This document shows, in pieces, positions 1-5,967 of a DNA stretch of 12,848 nucleotides. Location: positions 1 through 12,848 of the forward strand of contig JAFMJM010000049.1 in NCBI GenBank assembly GCA_017853455.1, given 5' to 3'. Position 1 is the stretch's first letter. Each line of letters opens with the position of its first letter. The stretch comes from Acidimicrobiia bacterium. Lineage in GTDB: Bacteria; Actinomycetota; Acidimicrobiia; IMCC26256; PALSA-555. Made by a program: the position numbers and the translations under genes. A model generated the notes under the pieces. That model did no database searches. It saw only the letters and a list, made by a program, of their open reading frames with translations, and was not told the DNA's origin.

Positions 1-516
1 ATCCTCCAGATCTTCGAGATCGAGGCGCCGATCATCGTCCCGATCCAGGGCTGGGCCATCGGCGGCTCGTTCCAGCGGGCGCTGCTCTGCGACATCCGCA
101 TCGCCGCCGAGGGGGCCCGGTTCATGCTCCCCGAGGTCGGCCACGGGGTGATCCCCGACACCGGCGGCATGGGGCGACTGTTCCAGATGTGTGGCCACGG
201 GGTGGTCTCCGACCTGGTGCTCACCGGACGACCGATGAGCGCCGAGGAGGCGCTGAGCCACGGGATCGTGTCGCGGATCGTGCCCGCCGAGGAGCTCGAC
301 GCCGTGGCCCGCGAGATGGCCGAGAAGATCGCCGCTTCGCCGGCCGTCACGGTGAAGCTGGCCCGCCGGGTGATCCGTCACCTCTCCGAGGCCGAGGTGC
401 GCTCGTCGATGGAGGACGAGTTGATCTACCAGACCTTCATCAACAAGTCGGACGACTTCGCGGAGTTCCGCTCGGCTCGGGCCGAGGACCGCGCACCGCG
501 CTACACGGGGAGCTGA
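1..516 (+). CDS. Enoyl-CoA hydratase/isomerase (crotonase) family protein, 5'-truncated
   Basis: Reading frame 1 is open from the window edge, so the N-terminus is missing; 171 residues remain. The crotonase core is clear: the oxyanion-hole stretch QGWAIGGSFQRALLCDIRIA (visible residues 16-35), then FMLPEVGHG and IPDTGGMGRL. By comparison with rat enoyl-CoA hydratase, the second catalytic glutamate (Glu164) is kept as E45 of LPE. The Glu144 position, exactly 20 residues earlier, is Q25 (GGSFQ). Family members with one glutamate are usually double-bond isomerases, not hydratases. The SDR gene starts 1 nt after this stop, so the two are co-transcribed. A delta3,delta2-enoyl-CoA isomerase beside a dienoyl-CoA reductase would be the auxiliary pair for unsaturated acyl-CoA beta-oxidation. 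Family is certain; the exact reaction is inference. Confidence 0.92.
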   Translation: MLQIFEIEAPIIVPIQGWAIGGSFQRALLCDIRIAAEGARFMLPEVGHGVIPDTGGMGRLFQMCGHGVVSDLVLTGRPMSAEEALSHGIVSRIVPAEELDAVAREMAEKIAASPAVTVKLARRVIRHLSEAEVRSSMEDELIYQTFINKSDDFAEFRSARAEDRAPRYTGS

Positions 517-517
517 C

Positions 518-1399
518 ATGGCCGAGATCATCGGACTGCCCGAGCCGCCGCCGATCGGGGCCAGCGCCCTGCCGGCCGGCACCTTCGACGGCGAGGCGGT
601 GTTCGTCACCGGCGCCGGCACCGGCCTCGGCAAGGCCATCGCGGGCGAGTTCGCCCGCCTCGGGGCGGCGATCGTCATCGCCAGCCGCAAGCCCGAGCAC
701 CTCGAGGCCGGCCAGGCCGCGATCGAGGAGATCGGCGGGCGGGTGCTGACCGTGTCGTGCGACATCCGCGAGCCCGACCAGATCGCGGCCGCCTTCGACG
801 CCGCCACCGACGCCTTCGGCCTGCCGTCGGTGCTGATCAACAACGCGGCCGCCAACTTCCCGGTCCCGGCCGAGGACATGAGCACCAACGCCTGGCGCAC
901 CGTCGTCGACATCACCCTCAACGGCACGTTCTTCTGCGCCCGCGAGTTCGGGCGGCGGCACCTGCTCGCCGGCACGCCGGGCTCGATCGTCAACGTCGGT
1001 GCGTCGTACGCCTGGACCGGTGGCCCGGGCTTCGCCCACTCGGCCGCGGCGAAGGCGGGCGTCAAGAACATGACCGAGACCCTGGCGGTCGAGTGGGGGC
1101 CCTACGGGATCCAGGTCAACGGCCTCGTTCCCGGCCTGTTCCCCCACGAGGACATGACCGCCGACATCAAGGGCAACCTGTCGCGCACCAACGAGAAGGA
1201 CGTCGTGCAGCCCGCCATGCGGGTCGGGCGTCTGCGCGAGCTCGGGTGGGCGGCGACGTTCCTGGCCAGCCCGTACGCCCGGTTCGTGTCGGGGCACACG
1301 CTGGTCGTCGACGGCGCCAACTGGCAGCGCCGCGCGCTGACCAACCCGCCGGTGGTGACCGTGCGCGACCAGATGGGCAAGGGCCCCTTCGAGGGCTGA
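518..1399 (+). CDS. Short-chain dehydrogenase/reductase, 2,4-dienoyl-CoA reductase-like
   Basis: Encodes 293 aa with a Rossmann SDR fold: cofactor motif TGAGTGLG (31-38), SRK after beta-2 (56-58; basic residues suggest NADPH), NNAA (108-111), and the AVEWGPYGIQVN/PG segment (190-206). The classical YxxxK is absent: the residue four before K179 is Ser (SAAAK). Instead Y164 lies 15 residues before K179, matching the Tyr199/Lys214 pair of human mitochondrial 2,4-dienoyl-CoA reductase, which has SASAK in the same place. I infer NADPH-dependent reduction of conjugated dienoyl-CoA esters. An extension of about 25 residues precedes the first strand. The ATG follows a GGGGAG Shine-Dalgarno (507-512), itself inside the end of the crotonase gene, so translation is probably coupled. 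Another acyl-CoA-linked SDR role is possible. Confidence 0.9.
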   Translation: MAEIIGLPEPPPIGASALPAGTFDGEAVFVTGAGTGLGKAIAGEFARLGAAIVIASRKPEHLEAGQAAIEEIGGRVLTVSCDIREPDQIAAAFDAATDAFGLPSVLINNAAANFPVPAEDMSTNAWRTVVDITLNGTFFCAREFGRRHLLAGTPGSIVNVGASYAWTGGPGFAHSAAAKAGVKNMTETLAVEWGPYGIQVNGLVPGLFPHEDMTADIKGNLSRTNEKDVVQPAMRVGRLRELGWAATFLASPYARFVSGHTLVVDGANWQRRALTNPPVVTVRDQMGKGPFEG

Positions 1400-1404
1400 C
1401 GACG

Positions 1405-2022
1405 ATGGCGACGCGCGTCCTCGAGGTGTTCGCCGACGTCATGTGCCCGTTCGCGCACATCGGCCTGGCCCGGGTCGCGGCGCGCCGCGACGAGCTCGGG
1501 GCCGACGTCGTGCTGGCGGTGAAGGCCTGGCCGCTCGAGCTGATCAACGGGCGGGCCCTCGACCCCGACTTCGTGGCCGAGGAGATCGACGTGCTTCGAG
1601 CCGGGGTGGCTCCCGACCTGTTCGTCGGCTTCGACGCGGCCGCATTCCCGACCACCACGCTCCCGGCCCTCGACCTGGCCCACGCCGCCGCGCTCGTCGA
1701 CGCCGCCACGGGGGAGCGGGTGAGCCTGGCGCTGCGCCGGGCCCTCTGGGAGGAGGGGCGCGACGTCGCCGACCCCGAGGTGCTTGCGGAGATCGCGGCC
1801 GCCCACGGGGTGGACGTCGACCCGGAGCGCGATCGGGCGGGGATGCTCGCCGAGTGGGAGGACGGTCGGGCTCGCGGCGTGCGCGGGTCGCCCGAGTTCG
1901 TGCTCGACGGCGCAGCCTGGTTCTGCCCGAGCCTGAACGTGCGTCGCGTCGACGGTGAACTGCTCGTCGACGTCGACGCCACCACAATGGCGTCGTTCCT
2001 CGCAGCCGTGTTCCCGGTCTGA
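1405..2022 (+). CDS. DsbA-family thioredoxin-fold protein (2-hydroxychromene-2-carboxylate isomerase/FrnE type)
   Basis: Encodes 205 aa, the usual length for the DsbA-like HCCA isomerase/FrnE group. It opens with a beta strand and the active-site helix start DVMCPFAHIG (residues 11-20), where a CPxC or SPxS motif would sit. Only one cysteine is present (C14-P-F-A-H18), so dithiol exchange of the DsbA kind is unlikely. A helical insertion follows (about 55-150), then RGSPEFVLDG, which holds the expected cis-proline before a strand. Relatives include glutathione- or mycothiol-dependent isomerases of aromatic and polyketide intermediates. The substrate here cannot be read from sequence. The ATG is 5 nt after the SDR stop and the P450 starts 22 nt downstream, placing it inside the catabolic operon. 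An upstream in-frame extension exists but only overlaps the SDR gene. Confidence 0.85.
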   Translation: MATRVLEVFADVMCPFAHIGLARVAARRDELGADVVLAVKAWPLELINGRALDPDFVAEEIDVLRAGVAPDLFVGFDAAAFPTTTLPALDLAHAAALVDAATGERVSLALRRALWEEGRDVADPEVLAEIAAAHGVDVDPERDRAGMLAEWEDGRARGVRGSPEFVLDGAAWFCPSLNVRRVDGELLVDVDATTMASFLAAVFPV

Positions 2023-2044
2023 CCGGGGGAGCAGGAGACCCGAG

Positions 2045-3223
2045 ATGGACAGCATCGACATCCTGGCGCCCGACTTCTACTCCGGGGACCGCCACACCCT
2101 GTACGCCCGCCTGCGCGCCGAGGACCCGGTCCACTGGGACGCCGCCAACGAGCTGTGGGGCATCTTCCGGTACGACGACGTGGTCGAGATCGAGAAGCGC
2201 AAGGACGTCTTCGTCTCGTCCGACAAGACCAAGGGCGGGTACCGGCCCAACATCCCGGCCGACGACTCGCTCATCGGCATGGACGACCCGACCCACACGA
2301 AGCGCCGCAACCTGGTGTCGCGGCGGTTCACGCCCCGGGCGGCGTCGCAGTGGGAGGACCACGTGCGCGGCGTGGTCAACGACCTGCTCGACTCCATCGC
2401 CGCGAACGGTGGTCGCGTCGAGATCGTCGAGCAGCTCGCCGCGCCGCTCCCCGCCATGATGATCGGCAAGCTCCTCGGCTTTCCGCCGGAGCGCTGGCCC
2501 GAGCTCAAGCACTGGTCGGAGACGACCATCGCCCTCGGTGGCGGACCGCCCTACTTCGACGAGGCCGGGGTGATCGCAGCGATGGAGTTCGCGCAGGTCT
2601 CGGCCGACCTGTACGTGGAGAAGCAGCGGTGCCCGGCCGACGACGTCATGTCGGTCTGGGCGCAGGCCGAGATCGACGGCGTGCCGGTCACGCTCGACGA
2701 GGTGGTCTCCGACTGCCTCCTCTTGCTCGACGGCGGCGCCGAGACCACCCGCACCGTGATCGGCCGGACGATCCTCGACCTGATCGCCAACCCCGACCAG
2801 TGGGCGCTCCTGCGCGACGGAGCCGACTCGGCGGTGGCCACCGAGGAGTTCATCCGGTACGTCACGCCCATCCACAACATGTGCCGGGTGGCCACGCGCG
2901 ACGTCGAGCTCGGCGGGAAGACGATCCGGGCCGGGCAGCAGGTCGTGCTCATGTACCCGTCGGCCAACCGCGACGAGGCCCACTTCGCCGACCCCGACCG
3001 CCTCGACGTCACGCGCCACCCGAACCCGCACCTGGCGTTCGGCTTCGGGACGCACTTCTGTCTCGGGTCGTCGCTGGCGCGCCTCGAGATCCGGGTGTTC
3101 TTCGAGGAGCTGCGCAAGCGGGTGACGGGCCTGCGCCTGGTCCCGGGGACGACCCCGGTGGAGATGGCCAACGCCTTCGTGTTCGGCCTGGCCTCCGCCG
3201 AGGTCGAGTTCGACCTCGCCTGA
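2045..3223 (+). CDS. Cytochrome P450, CYP142/CYP125-like
   Basis: Encodes 392 aa, a typical soluble bacterial P450. All signatures are present: I-helix GGAETTR (230-236) for oxygen activation, K-helix E268-F-I-R271 (ExxR), and the haem loop FGFGTHFCLG (332-341) with Cys339 as the thiolate ligand. GMDDPTHTKRR (78-88), HNMCRVATRD (277-286) and HPNPHLAFGFGTHFCLG closely resemble the actinobacterial sterol-side-chain oxidases CYP142 and CYP125 as I recall them. I infer terminal hydroxylation of a lipid or sterol-like substrate; an electron-transfer partner is not in the window. The start is the ATG at 2045, preceded by AGGAG (2033-2037) at good spacing. A longer frame from 1955 would overlap the previous gene and is not needed. 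It is the last gene of the operon, facing the 3283-3332 hairpin. Confidence 0.93.
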   Translation: MDSIDILAPDFYSGDRHTLYARLRAEDPVHWDAANELWGIFRYDDVVEIEKRKDVFVSSDKTKGGYRPNIPADDSLIGMDDPTHTKRRNLVSRRFTPRAASQWEDHVRGVVNDLLDSIAANGGRVEIVEQLAAPLPAMMIGKLLGFPPERWPELKHWSETTIALGGGPPYFDEAGVIAAMEFAQVSADLYVEKQRCPADDVMSVWAQAEIDGVPVTLDEVVSDCLLLLDGGAETTRTVIGRTILDLIANPDQWALLRDGADSAVATEEFIRYVTPIHNMCRVATRDVELGGKTIRAGQQVVLMYPSANRDEAHFADPDRLDVTRHPNPHLAFGFGTHFCLGSSLARLEIRVFFEELRKRVTGLRLVPGTTPVEMANAFVFGLASAEVEFDLA

Positions 3224-3227
3224 CTCC

Positions 3228-3263
3228 GGTCGCCGGCTCGGTCGCCGGCTCGGTCGGTGACTC
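3228..3263 (+). repeat. Short imperfect 12-bp tandem repeat after the P450 gene
   Basis: Two identical copies of GGTCGCCGGCTC (3228-3239, 3240-3251) are followed by a degenerate third copy GGTCGGTGACTC (3252-3263). It begins 4 nt after the P450 stop codon. Probably replication slippage; no function is evident. Confidence 0.6.
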
Positions 3264-3282
3264 CGGGTTGGTCGCGCCCATT

Positions 3283-3332
3283 TTTGTTTGGGTGATTGTG
3301 GGGCCTCTGGCCCCAACAATCACCCAAACAAA
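3283..3332. repeat. Large AT-rich hairpin between convergent genes
   Basis: The left arm 3283-3305 and right arm 3309-3332 are reverse complements apart from one extra A in the right arm (at 3315 or 3316). This gives 17 + 6 base pairs and a TCT loop (3306-3308). The outer 17 bp are AT-rich (left arm begins TTTGTTTGGGTGATTGT), unlike everything around them. It lies between the ends of the P450 (3223) and the minus-strand small gene (3348), where a bidirectional terminator is expected. However, the T-run (3281-3285) is on the 5' side of the stem and A residues follow it on each strand, the reverse of a canonical intrinsic terminator. It could be a U-tract-less terminator, an RNA-stabilising stem or a mobile palindromic repeat. 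Confidence 0.85.
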
Positions 3333-3347
3333 GGGGGGTACCAGCCG

Positions 3348-3518
3348 TCAGGCCCTGCGGTCGAGGTCGGCGAAGCGCTCGTGGAGGCGCGACCGGATGT
3401 CGGTGGTGTCGAGGTCGCGCCACCGGCGCCGGCGCCGCTGCTGGGTCACGACCGCCGAGCCCACGGCGATGGCCGCCACCGCCCCGAGGCCGAGCCACTT
3501 CCACTTCCGCGAGCGCAC
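3348..3518 (-). CDS. Small single-pass membrane protein, 56 aa (hypothetical)
   Basis: A short minus-strand frame opens at GTG (3518-3516) and stops at TGA (3350-3348). The protein has a basic, Trp-containing N-terminus (MRSRKWKWLG), one hydrophobic segment (about residues 9-25, GLGAVAAIAVGSAVVTQQ), a run of five arginines (28-32) and a charged tail with IRSRLHERFADLD. This is an unambiguous positive-flanked single-TM layout. Every codon checked ends in G or C, as in neighbouring genes. An in-frame TAG four codons upstream limits the start. TAGCGT lies 6 nt before the GTG, suggesting a leaderless transcript. It is divergent from the NlpC/P60-like gene with only 17 bp between starts. I do not recognise a family; a small membrane-associated accessory protein is all that can be said. 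Confidence 0.75.
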   Translation of the reverse strand: MRSRKWKWLGLGAVAAIAVGSAVVTQQRRRRRWRDLDTTDIRSRLHERFADLDRRA

Positions 3519-3523
3519 GGTCG

Positions 3524-3530
3524 TACGCTA
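3524..3530. promoter_or_regulatory. Overlapping divergent -10 boxes for two leaderless genes
   Basis: On the plus strand TACGCT (3524-3529) is followed by 6 nt and GTG at 3536. On the minus strand TAGCGT (3530-3525) is followed by 6 nt and GTG at 3518. The two boxes share five base pairs, and the whole element is symmetric about position 3527. The spacing puts each transcription start at or next to the start codon. No Shine-Dalgarno precedes either gene. Confidence 0.65.
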
Positions 3531-3535
3531 CCCAC

Positions 3536-4150
3536 GTGTCGACGCTGAGCGCCGCCGAGGCCCTCGAGCAGGCCCGCACCGGTGACGTGTGGCTCTTCCG
3601 CGGTCCGTCGGGGGCCGACAAGGCGATCCGGCTGCTCACCAACGCGCCGGTCAACCACGTCGCGATGGTCGTCCAGCTCGAGGACCTCCCGCCCCTGCTC
3701 TGGCACACCGAGATGGGCCGGACCCTCGAGGACGTCTGGACCGGTGAGCACTCCCGGGGCGCCCAGCTCAACCGGCTCGACGACGCCATCGGGGTCTGGA
3801 CCGGCAAGTACCGCCAGATCGCGTTCGTCCGGCACTTCGACGGTGAGATCTCCCGTGACCAGGAGGACGCCCTCCTACGGGTGATCGCCGAGTACGACGG
3901 TCGGCCGTTCCCGCGCACCCGGCGCCTGGTGGGGAAGTGGCTGTCGGGCCGACTCCGGCGGGAGGCCTCGGAGCAGGCCGTGTACTGCGCCGAGCTGCTC
4001 GCCATCACGTTCACGCGCATGGGACTGCTCGACGCCCGCACCCCGGCCAACTGGTTCGACCCGGGCCGGTTCTGGAGCGGCGACCGGCTCGACCTGCTCG
4101 GCGGGGCGAGCCTCGGACCCGAGCAGGCGGTCGAGCCCGGCTCCGGGTGA
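3536..4150 (+). CDS. Permuted NlpC/P60 (YiiX/YebB-like) cysteine hydrolase
   Basis: Encodes 204 aa from GTG. The order of motifs is that of the circularly permuted papain-like NlpC/P60 group: TGDVWLFRG (15-23), NHVAMVVQ with candidate catalytic H41, and only later VYCAELLA (149-156) with candidate nucleophile C151 and E153. YCAEL matches the YCSE motif of YiiX-type proteins. Members are thought to be thiol hydrolases or acyltransferases acting on amide or ester bonds of lipids or peptides. There is no signal peptide or membrane span, so it is probably cytoplasmic. GTG 3536 is chosen because it starts the conserved region and lies 6 nt after a -10 box; the frame extends further upstream only through non-coding-like sequence. 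It is divergent from the 56-aa membrane protein, so a shared role at the membrane is possible. Confidence 0.8.
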   Translation: MSTLSAAEALEQARTGDVWLFRGPSGADKAIRLLTNAPVNHVAMVVQLEDLPPLLWHTEMGRTLEDVWTGEHSRGAQLNRLDDAIGVWTGKYRQIAFVRHFDGEISRDQEDALLRVIAEYDGRPFPRTRRLVGKWLSGRLRREASEQAVYCAELLAITFTRMGLLDARTPANWFDPGRFWSGDRLDLLGGASLGPEQAVEPGSG

Positions 4151-4185
4151 CGTCGAACCTCCGTCGACGGACGTCGGCACCGGGG

Positions 4186-4191
4186 TAGCGT
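4186..4191 (+). promoter_or_regulatory. Putative -10 box (TAGCGT) of the FUSC-like gene
   Basis: TAGCGT matches the TA-N3-T boxes elsewhere in the window. Unlike those, the start codon is about 47 nt further on, so this transcript would have a leader with its own ribosome-binding site. Confidence 0.45.
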
Positions 4192-4195
4192 CCGG

Positions 4196-4215
4196 CCGTC
4201 CGCGAGAGCGGACGG
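4196..4215. promoter_or_regulatory. 20-bp inverted repeat at the predicted transcription start (operator or 5' hairpin)
   Basis: CCGTCCGC-GAGA-GCGGACGG is a perfect 8-bp inverted repeat. As RNA it would be a GNRA-capped stem; as DNA it is a dyad 4 bp downstream of the -10 box, a usual operator position. The inner half-sites CGTCCG/CGGACG recur with other spacing at 11361-11374. Confidence 0.45.
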
Positions 4216-4238
4216 TCTTGGTTGAGGACACCCCACCG

Positions 4239-5129
4239 ATGTCGACCCCGCCCGAGACCCCGCCCGCCGGACCAGTCGCATCGGCTCCGGCGCCCGCACC
4301 CGCGCACCCGCCGCTCGCCAAGGTCCAGGCCGGTTCGGGTGCGTCGGGCGGATCGTCCTCCGCGCCGTCGGCGACCGCCACCAAGATCGCCCAGGCGCTG
4401 GTCCAGCAGCGCTCCGACACGACCTACCTCACCTGGGTCGCCGTCTTCTTCTTCGTCGGGGCGATCATCCCGGTGATCGTGCTGCCGCCCCTGCTGAAGA
4501 AGCTGCCCCGCCGACCGCCGGTGACGCACTCGCGCGGCCAGGCCGTGCGGTACACCGTCATCATCACCGGGCTGACCACGGTCGGCACCTACTACTTCCT
4601 CGACCACCCGAAGCTGGTGGCCGGGTCGTTCTTCGTCGCGGCCGTCCTGGTGCTGACCCAGGTCGGGGACGACATCGAGTGGAAGATGACGTTCCAACGG
4701 GTGCTCGGCACGATCGGCGGCATGCTCGTGCTGTCGGTGGTGCTGCACGCCGTGGGCACCGTCCGGTACACCCAGATCTACGGCATCCCCATGCCGATGC
4801 GCCTCTACGTGGTCGGCCTCGTGTTCGGCGCCGCCGCGATCGTCGCCAAGTTCAGTCCCCGGCAGTGGATCTACTTCGCCCTGATCGCCCCGGCGGCGGC
4901 CATGATGAACGCGTTCACCGCCACCCAGGCGACCGACCTCGGTCGGCAGCGCCTGATCGACAACGTCGTCGGGTCGGTGCTGGTGATCGCGGCGACGCTG
5001 GTCACCATCGTCGGGTCGAAGATCGCCGAGCGACCGACCGGTGACGGGTCGGACGCTCCGACCCCGACCCCACCGACCCCACCGATCCCACCGGCGCTGC
5101 CGGCGGTCCCGGCGCCTCCCTCGGTCTGA
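4239..5129 (+). CDS. FUSC-like polytopic membrane protein with Pro-rich tails
   Basis: Encodes 296 aa. A disordered Pro/Ala/Ser-rich cytoplasmic-type N-terminus (1-58) precedes about seven hydrophobic segments (roughly 63-85, 104-120, 126-141, 155-172, 189-204, 209-226, 242-260). TFQRVLGTIGGMLVL (151-165) and RQRLIDNVVGSVLVI (236-250) resemble the two 'R-x-x-G-T-x-x-G' turns of FUSC/aromatic-acid-exporter proteins, with QWIYFALIAPAAAMM between them. I infer a small half-size FUSC-type transporter or exporter; substrate unknown. The tail ends TPP-TPP-IPP and more prolines. ATG 4239 is preferred over an in-frame TTG at 4218 because GAGGA (4224-4228) sits about 10 nt before the ATG. It stands between the NlpC/P60-like gene and gpmA on the same strand, apparently with its own promoter. 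Confidence 0.7.
   Translation: MSTPPETPPAGPVASAPAPAPAHPPLAKVQAGSGASGGSSSAPSATATKIAQALVQQRSDTTYLTWVAVFFFVGAIIPVIVLPPLLKKLPRRPPVTHSRGQAVRYTVIITGLTTVGTYYFLDHPKLVAGSFFVAAVLVLTQVGDDIEWKMTFQRVLGTIGGMLVLSVVLHAVGTVRYTQIYGIPMPMRLYVVGLVFGAAAIVAKFSPRQWIYFALIAPAAAMMNAFTATQATDLGRQRLIDNVVGSVLVIAATLVTIVGSKIAERPTGDGSDAPTPTPPTPPIPPALPAVPAPPSV
5067..5093 (+). repeat. Three 9-bp tandem units coding TPP-TPP-IPP
   Basis: ACCCCACCG occurs twice (5067-5075, 5076-5084), followed by ATCCCACCG (5085-5093), in frame in the C-terminal tail of the FUSC-like protein. The copy number may vary between strains without changing frame. Confidence 0.7.
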
Positions 5130-5147
5130 CCGCCGGGGCCGGTCACC

Positions 5148-5153
5148 TAGGCT
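5148..5153 (+). promoter_or_regulatory. Leaderless promoter -10 box (TAGGCT) of gpmA
   Basis: TAGGCT is exactly 6 nt before the ATG at 5160, with no Shine-Dalgarno. TCTGAC (5125-5130), 17 bp upstream and overlapping the stop of the FUSC-like gene, is a possible -35. Confidence 0.6.
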
Positions 5154-5159
5154 CGGGCC

Positions 5160-5900
5160 ATGCCCACCCTGATCCTCCTGCGCCACGGTCAGAGCGAGTG
5201 GAACCTGGCCAACCTGTTCACCGGCTGGGTCGACGTCGACCTCTCCGAGCAGGGCGTGCGCGAGGCGGGTGCCGCCGGGCGCATGCTGGTCGACGCCGGA
5301 CTCGCCCCCGACGTGCTCCACACGTCGCTCCAGAAGCGGGCCATCCGCACCGCCGAGCTCGCCCTGCACGAGGCCGACCGCCAGTGGATCCCGGTGCGCC
5401 GCTCCTGGCGCCTCAACGAGCGCCACTACGGGGCGCTGCAGGGGCTCGACAAGCGGGAGACGTCGGAGAAGTACGGCGCCGACCAGGTGAAGGTGTGGCG
5501 GCGGGCCTACGCCACGCCGCCGCCCCCGCTCGAGGGCGCCGCGCTCGCCGAGCAGGCGCGCGACCCGCGCTACGCCGCCCTGCCGCCCGACCTGTTGCCG
5601 GCGTCGGAGTGCCTGGCCGACGTCGTCGACCGCATGCTGCCCTACTGGTACGACGGCATCGTCCCCGATCTCGCGGCGGGTCGGACCGTGCTGGTGGCGG
5701 CCCACGGCAACTCGCTGCGGGCCCTGGTGAAGCACCTCGACGGCATCTCCGACGACGACATCGTGGAGCTCAACATCCCGACCGGCATCCCGCTCGTGTA
5801 CGACCTCGACGACCGCCTGAAGGCCGTCGGCTCCCGCTACCTCGGCGACGCCGAGGCCGCCCGGGCCGCCGCCGAGGCGGTGTCGAAGCAGGCCGGCTGA
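5160..5900 (+). CDS. gpmA: 2,3-bisphosphoglycerate-dependent phosphoglycerate mutase
   Basis: Encodes 246 aa, the normal size for dPGM. It interconverts 3-phosphoglycerate and 2-phosphoglycerate in cytoplasmic glycolysis and gluconeogenesis through a phosphohistidine. [10 protein letters not shown] (6-15) gives the phosphorylated His9. [15 protein letters not shown] (18-32), the substrate arginine R60 ([10 protein letters not shown]), [16 protein letters not shown] (86-101; proton donor E87) and [16 protein letters not shown] (180-195; second histidine H182) are all intact. These full-length motifs separate it from looser histidine-phosphatase relatives. The ATG is the only sensible start, directly at the beginning of the first strand. 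This housekeeping gene has its own leaderless-type promoter, and nothing suggests it belongs functionally with its neighbours. No truncation or missing catalytic residue. Confidence 0.97.
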   Translation: MPTLILLRHGQSEWNLANLFTGWVDVDLSEQGVREAGAAGRMLVDAGLAPDVLHTSLQKRAIRTAELALHEADRQWIPVRRSWRLNERHYGALQGLDKRETSEKYGADQVKVWRRAYATPPPPLEGAALAEQARDPRYAALPPDLLPASECLADVVDRMLPYWYDGIVPDLAAGRTVLVAAHGNSLRALVKHLDGISDDDIVELNIPTGIPLVYDLDDRLKAVGSRYLGDAEAARAAAEAVSKQAG

Positions 5901-5967
5901 CCCGGCTTGCAGCCCGACCTCGTTCCCGACAGCATCCCGACCGACCACCCACCTCCCGGAGGCGACC

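Noticed and set aside
1544..3319. 591-codon minus-strand open frame opposite the P450
   Set aside because: The plus strand encodes an intact P450 with haem and I-helix motifs. The minus translation has no domain character.
3283..3332. Canonical rho-independent terminator
   Set aside because: The stem is excellent, but no T-run follows it on either strand; the T-run is on the 5' side. Kept as a hairpin of uncertain function.
4218..4238. TTG start for the FUSC-like gene
   Set aside because: The TTG is in frame but adds only seven residues. GAGGA lies between it and the ATG at 4239, where it serves that ATG.
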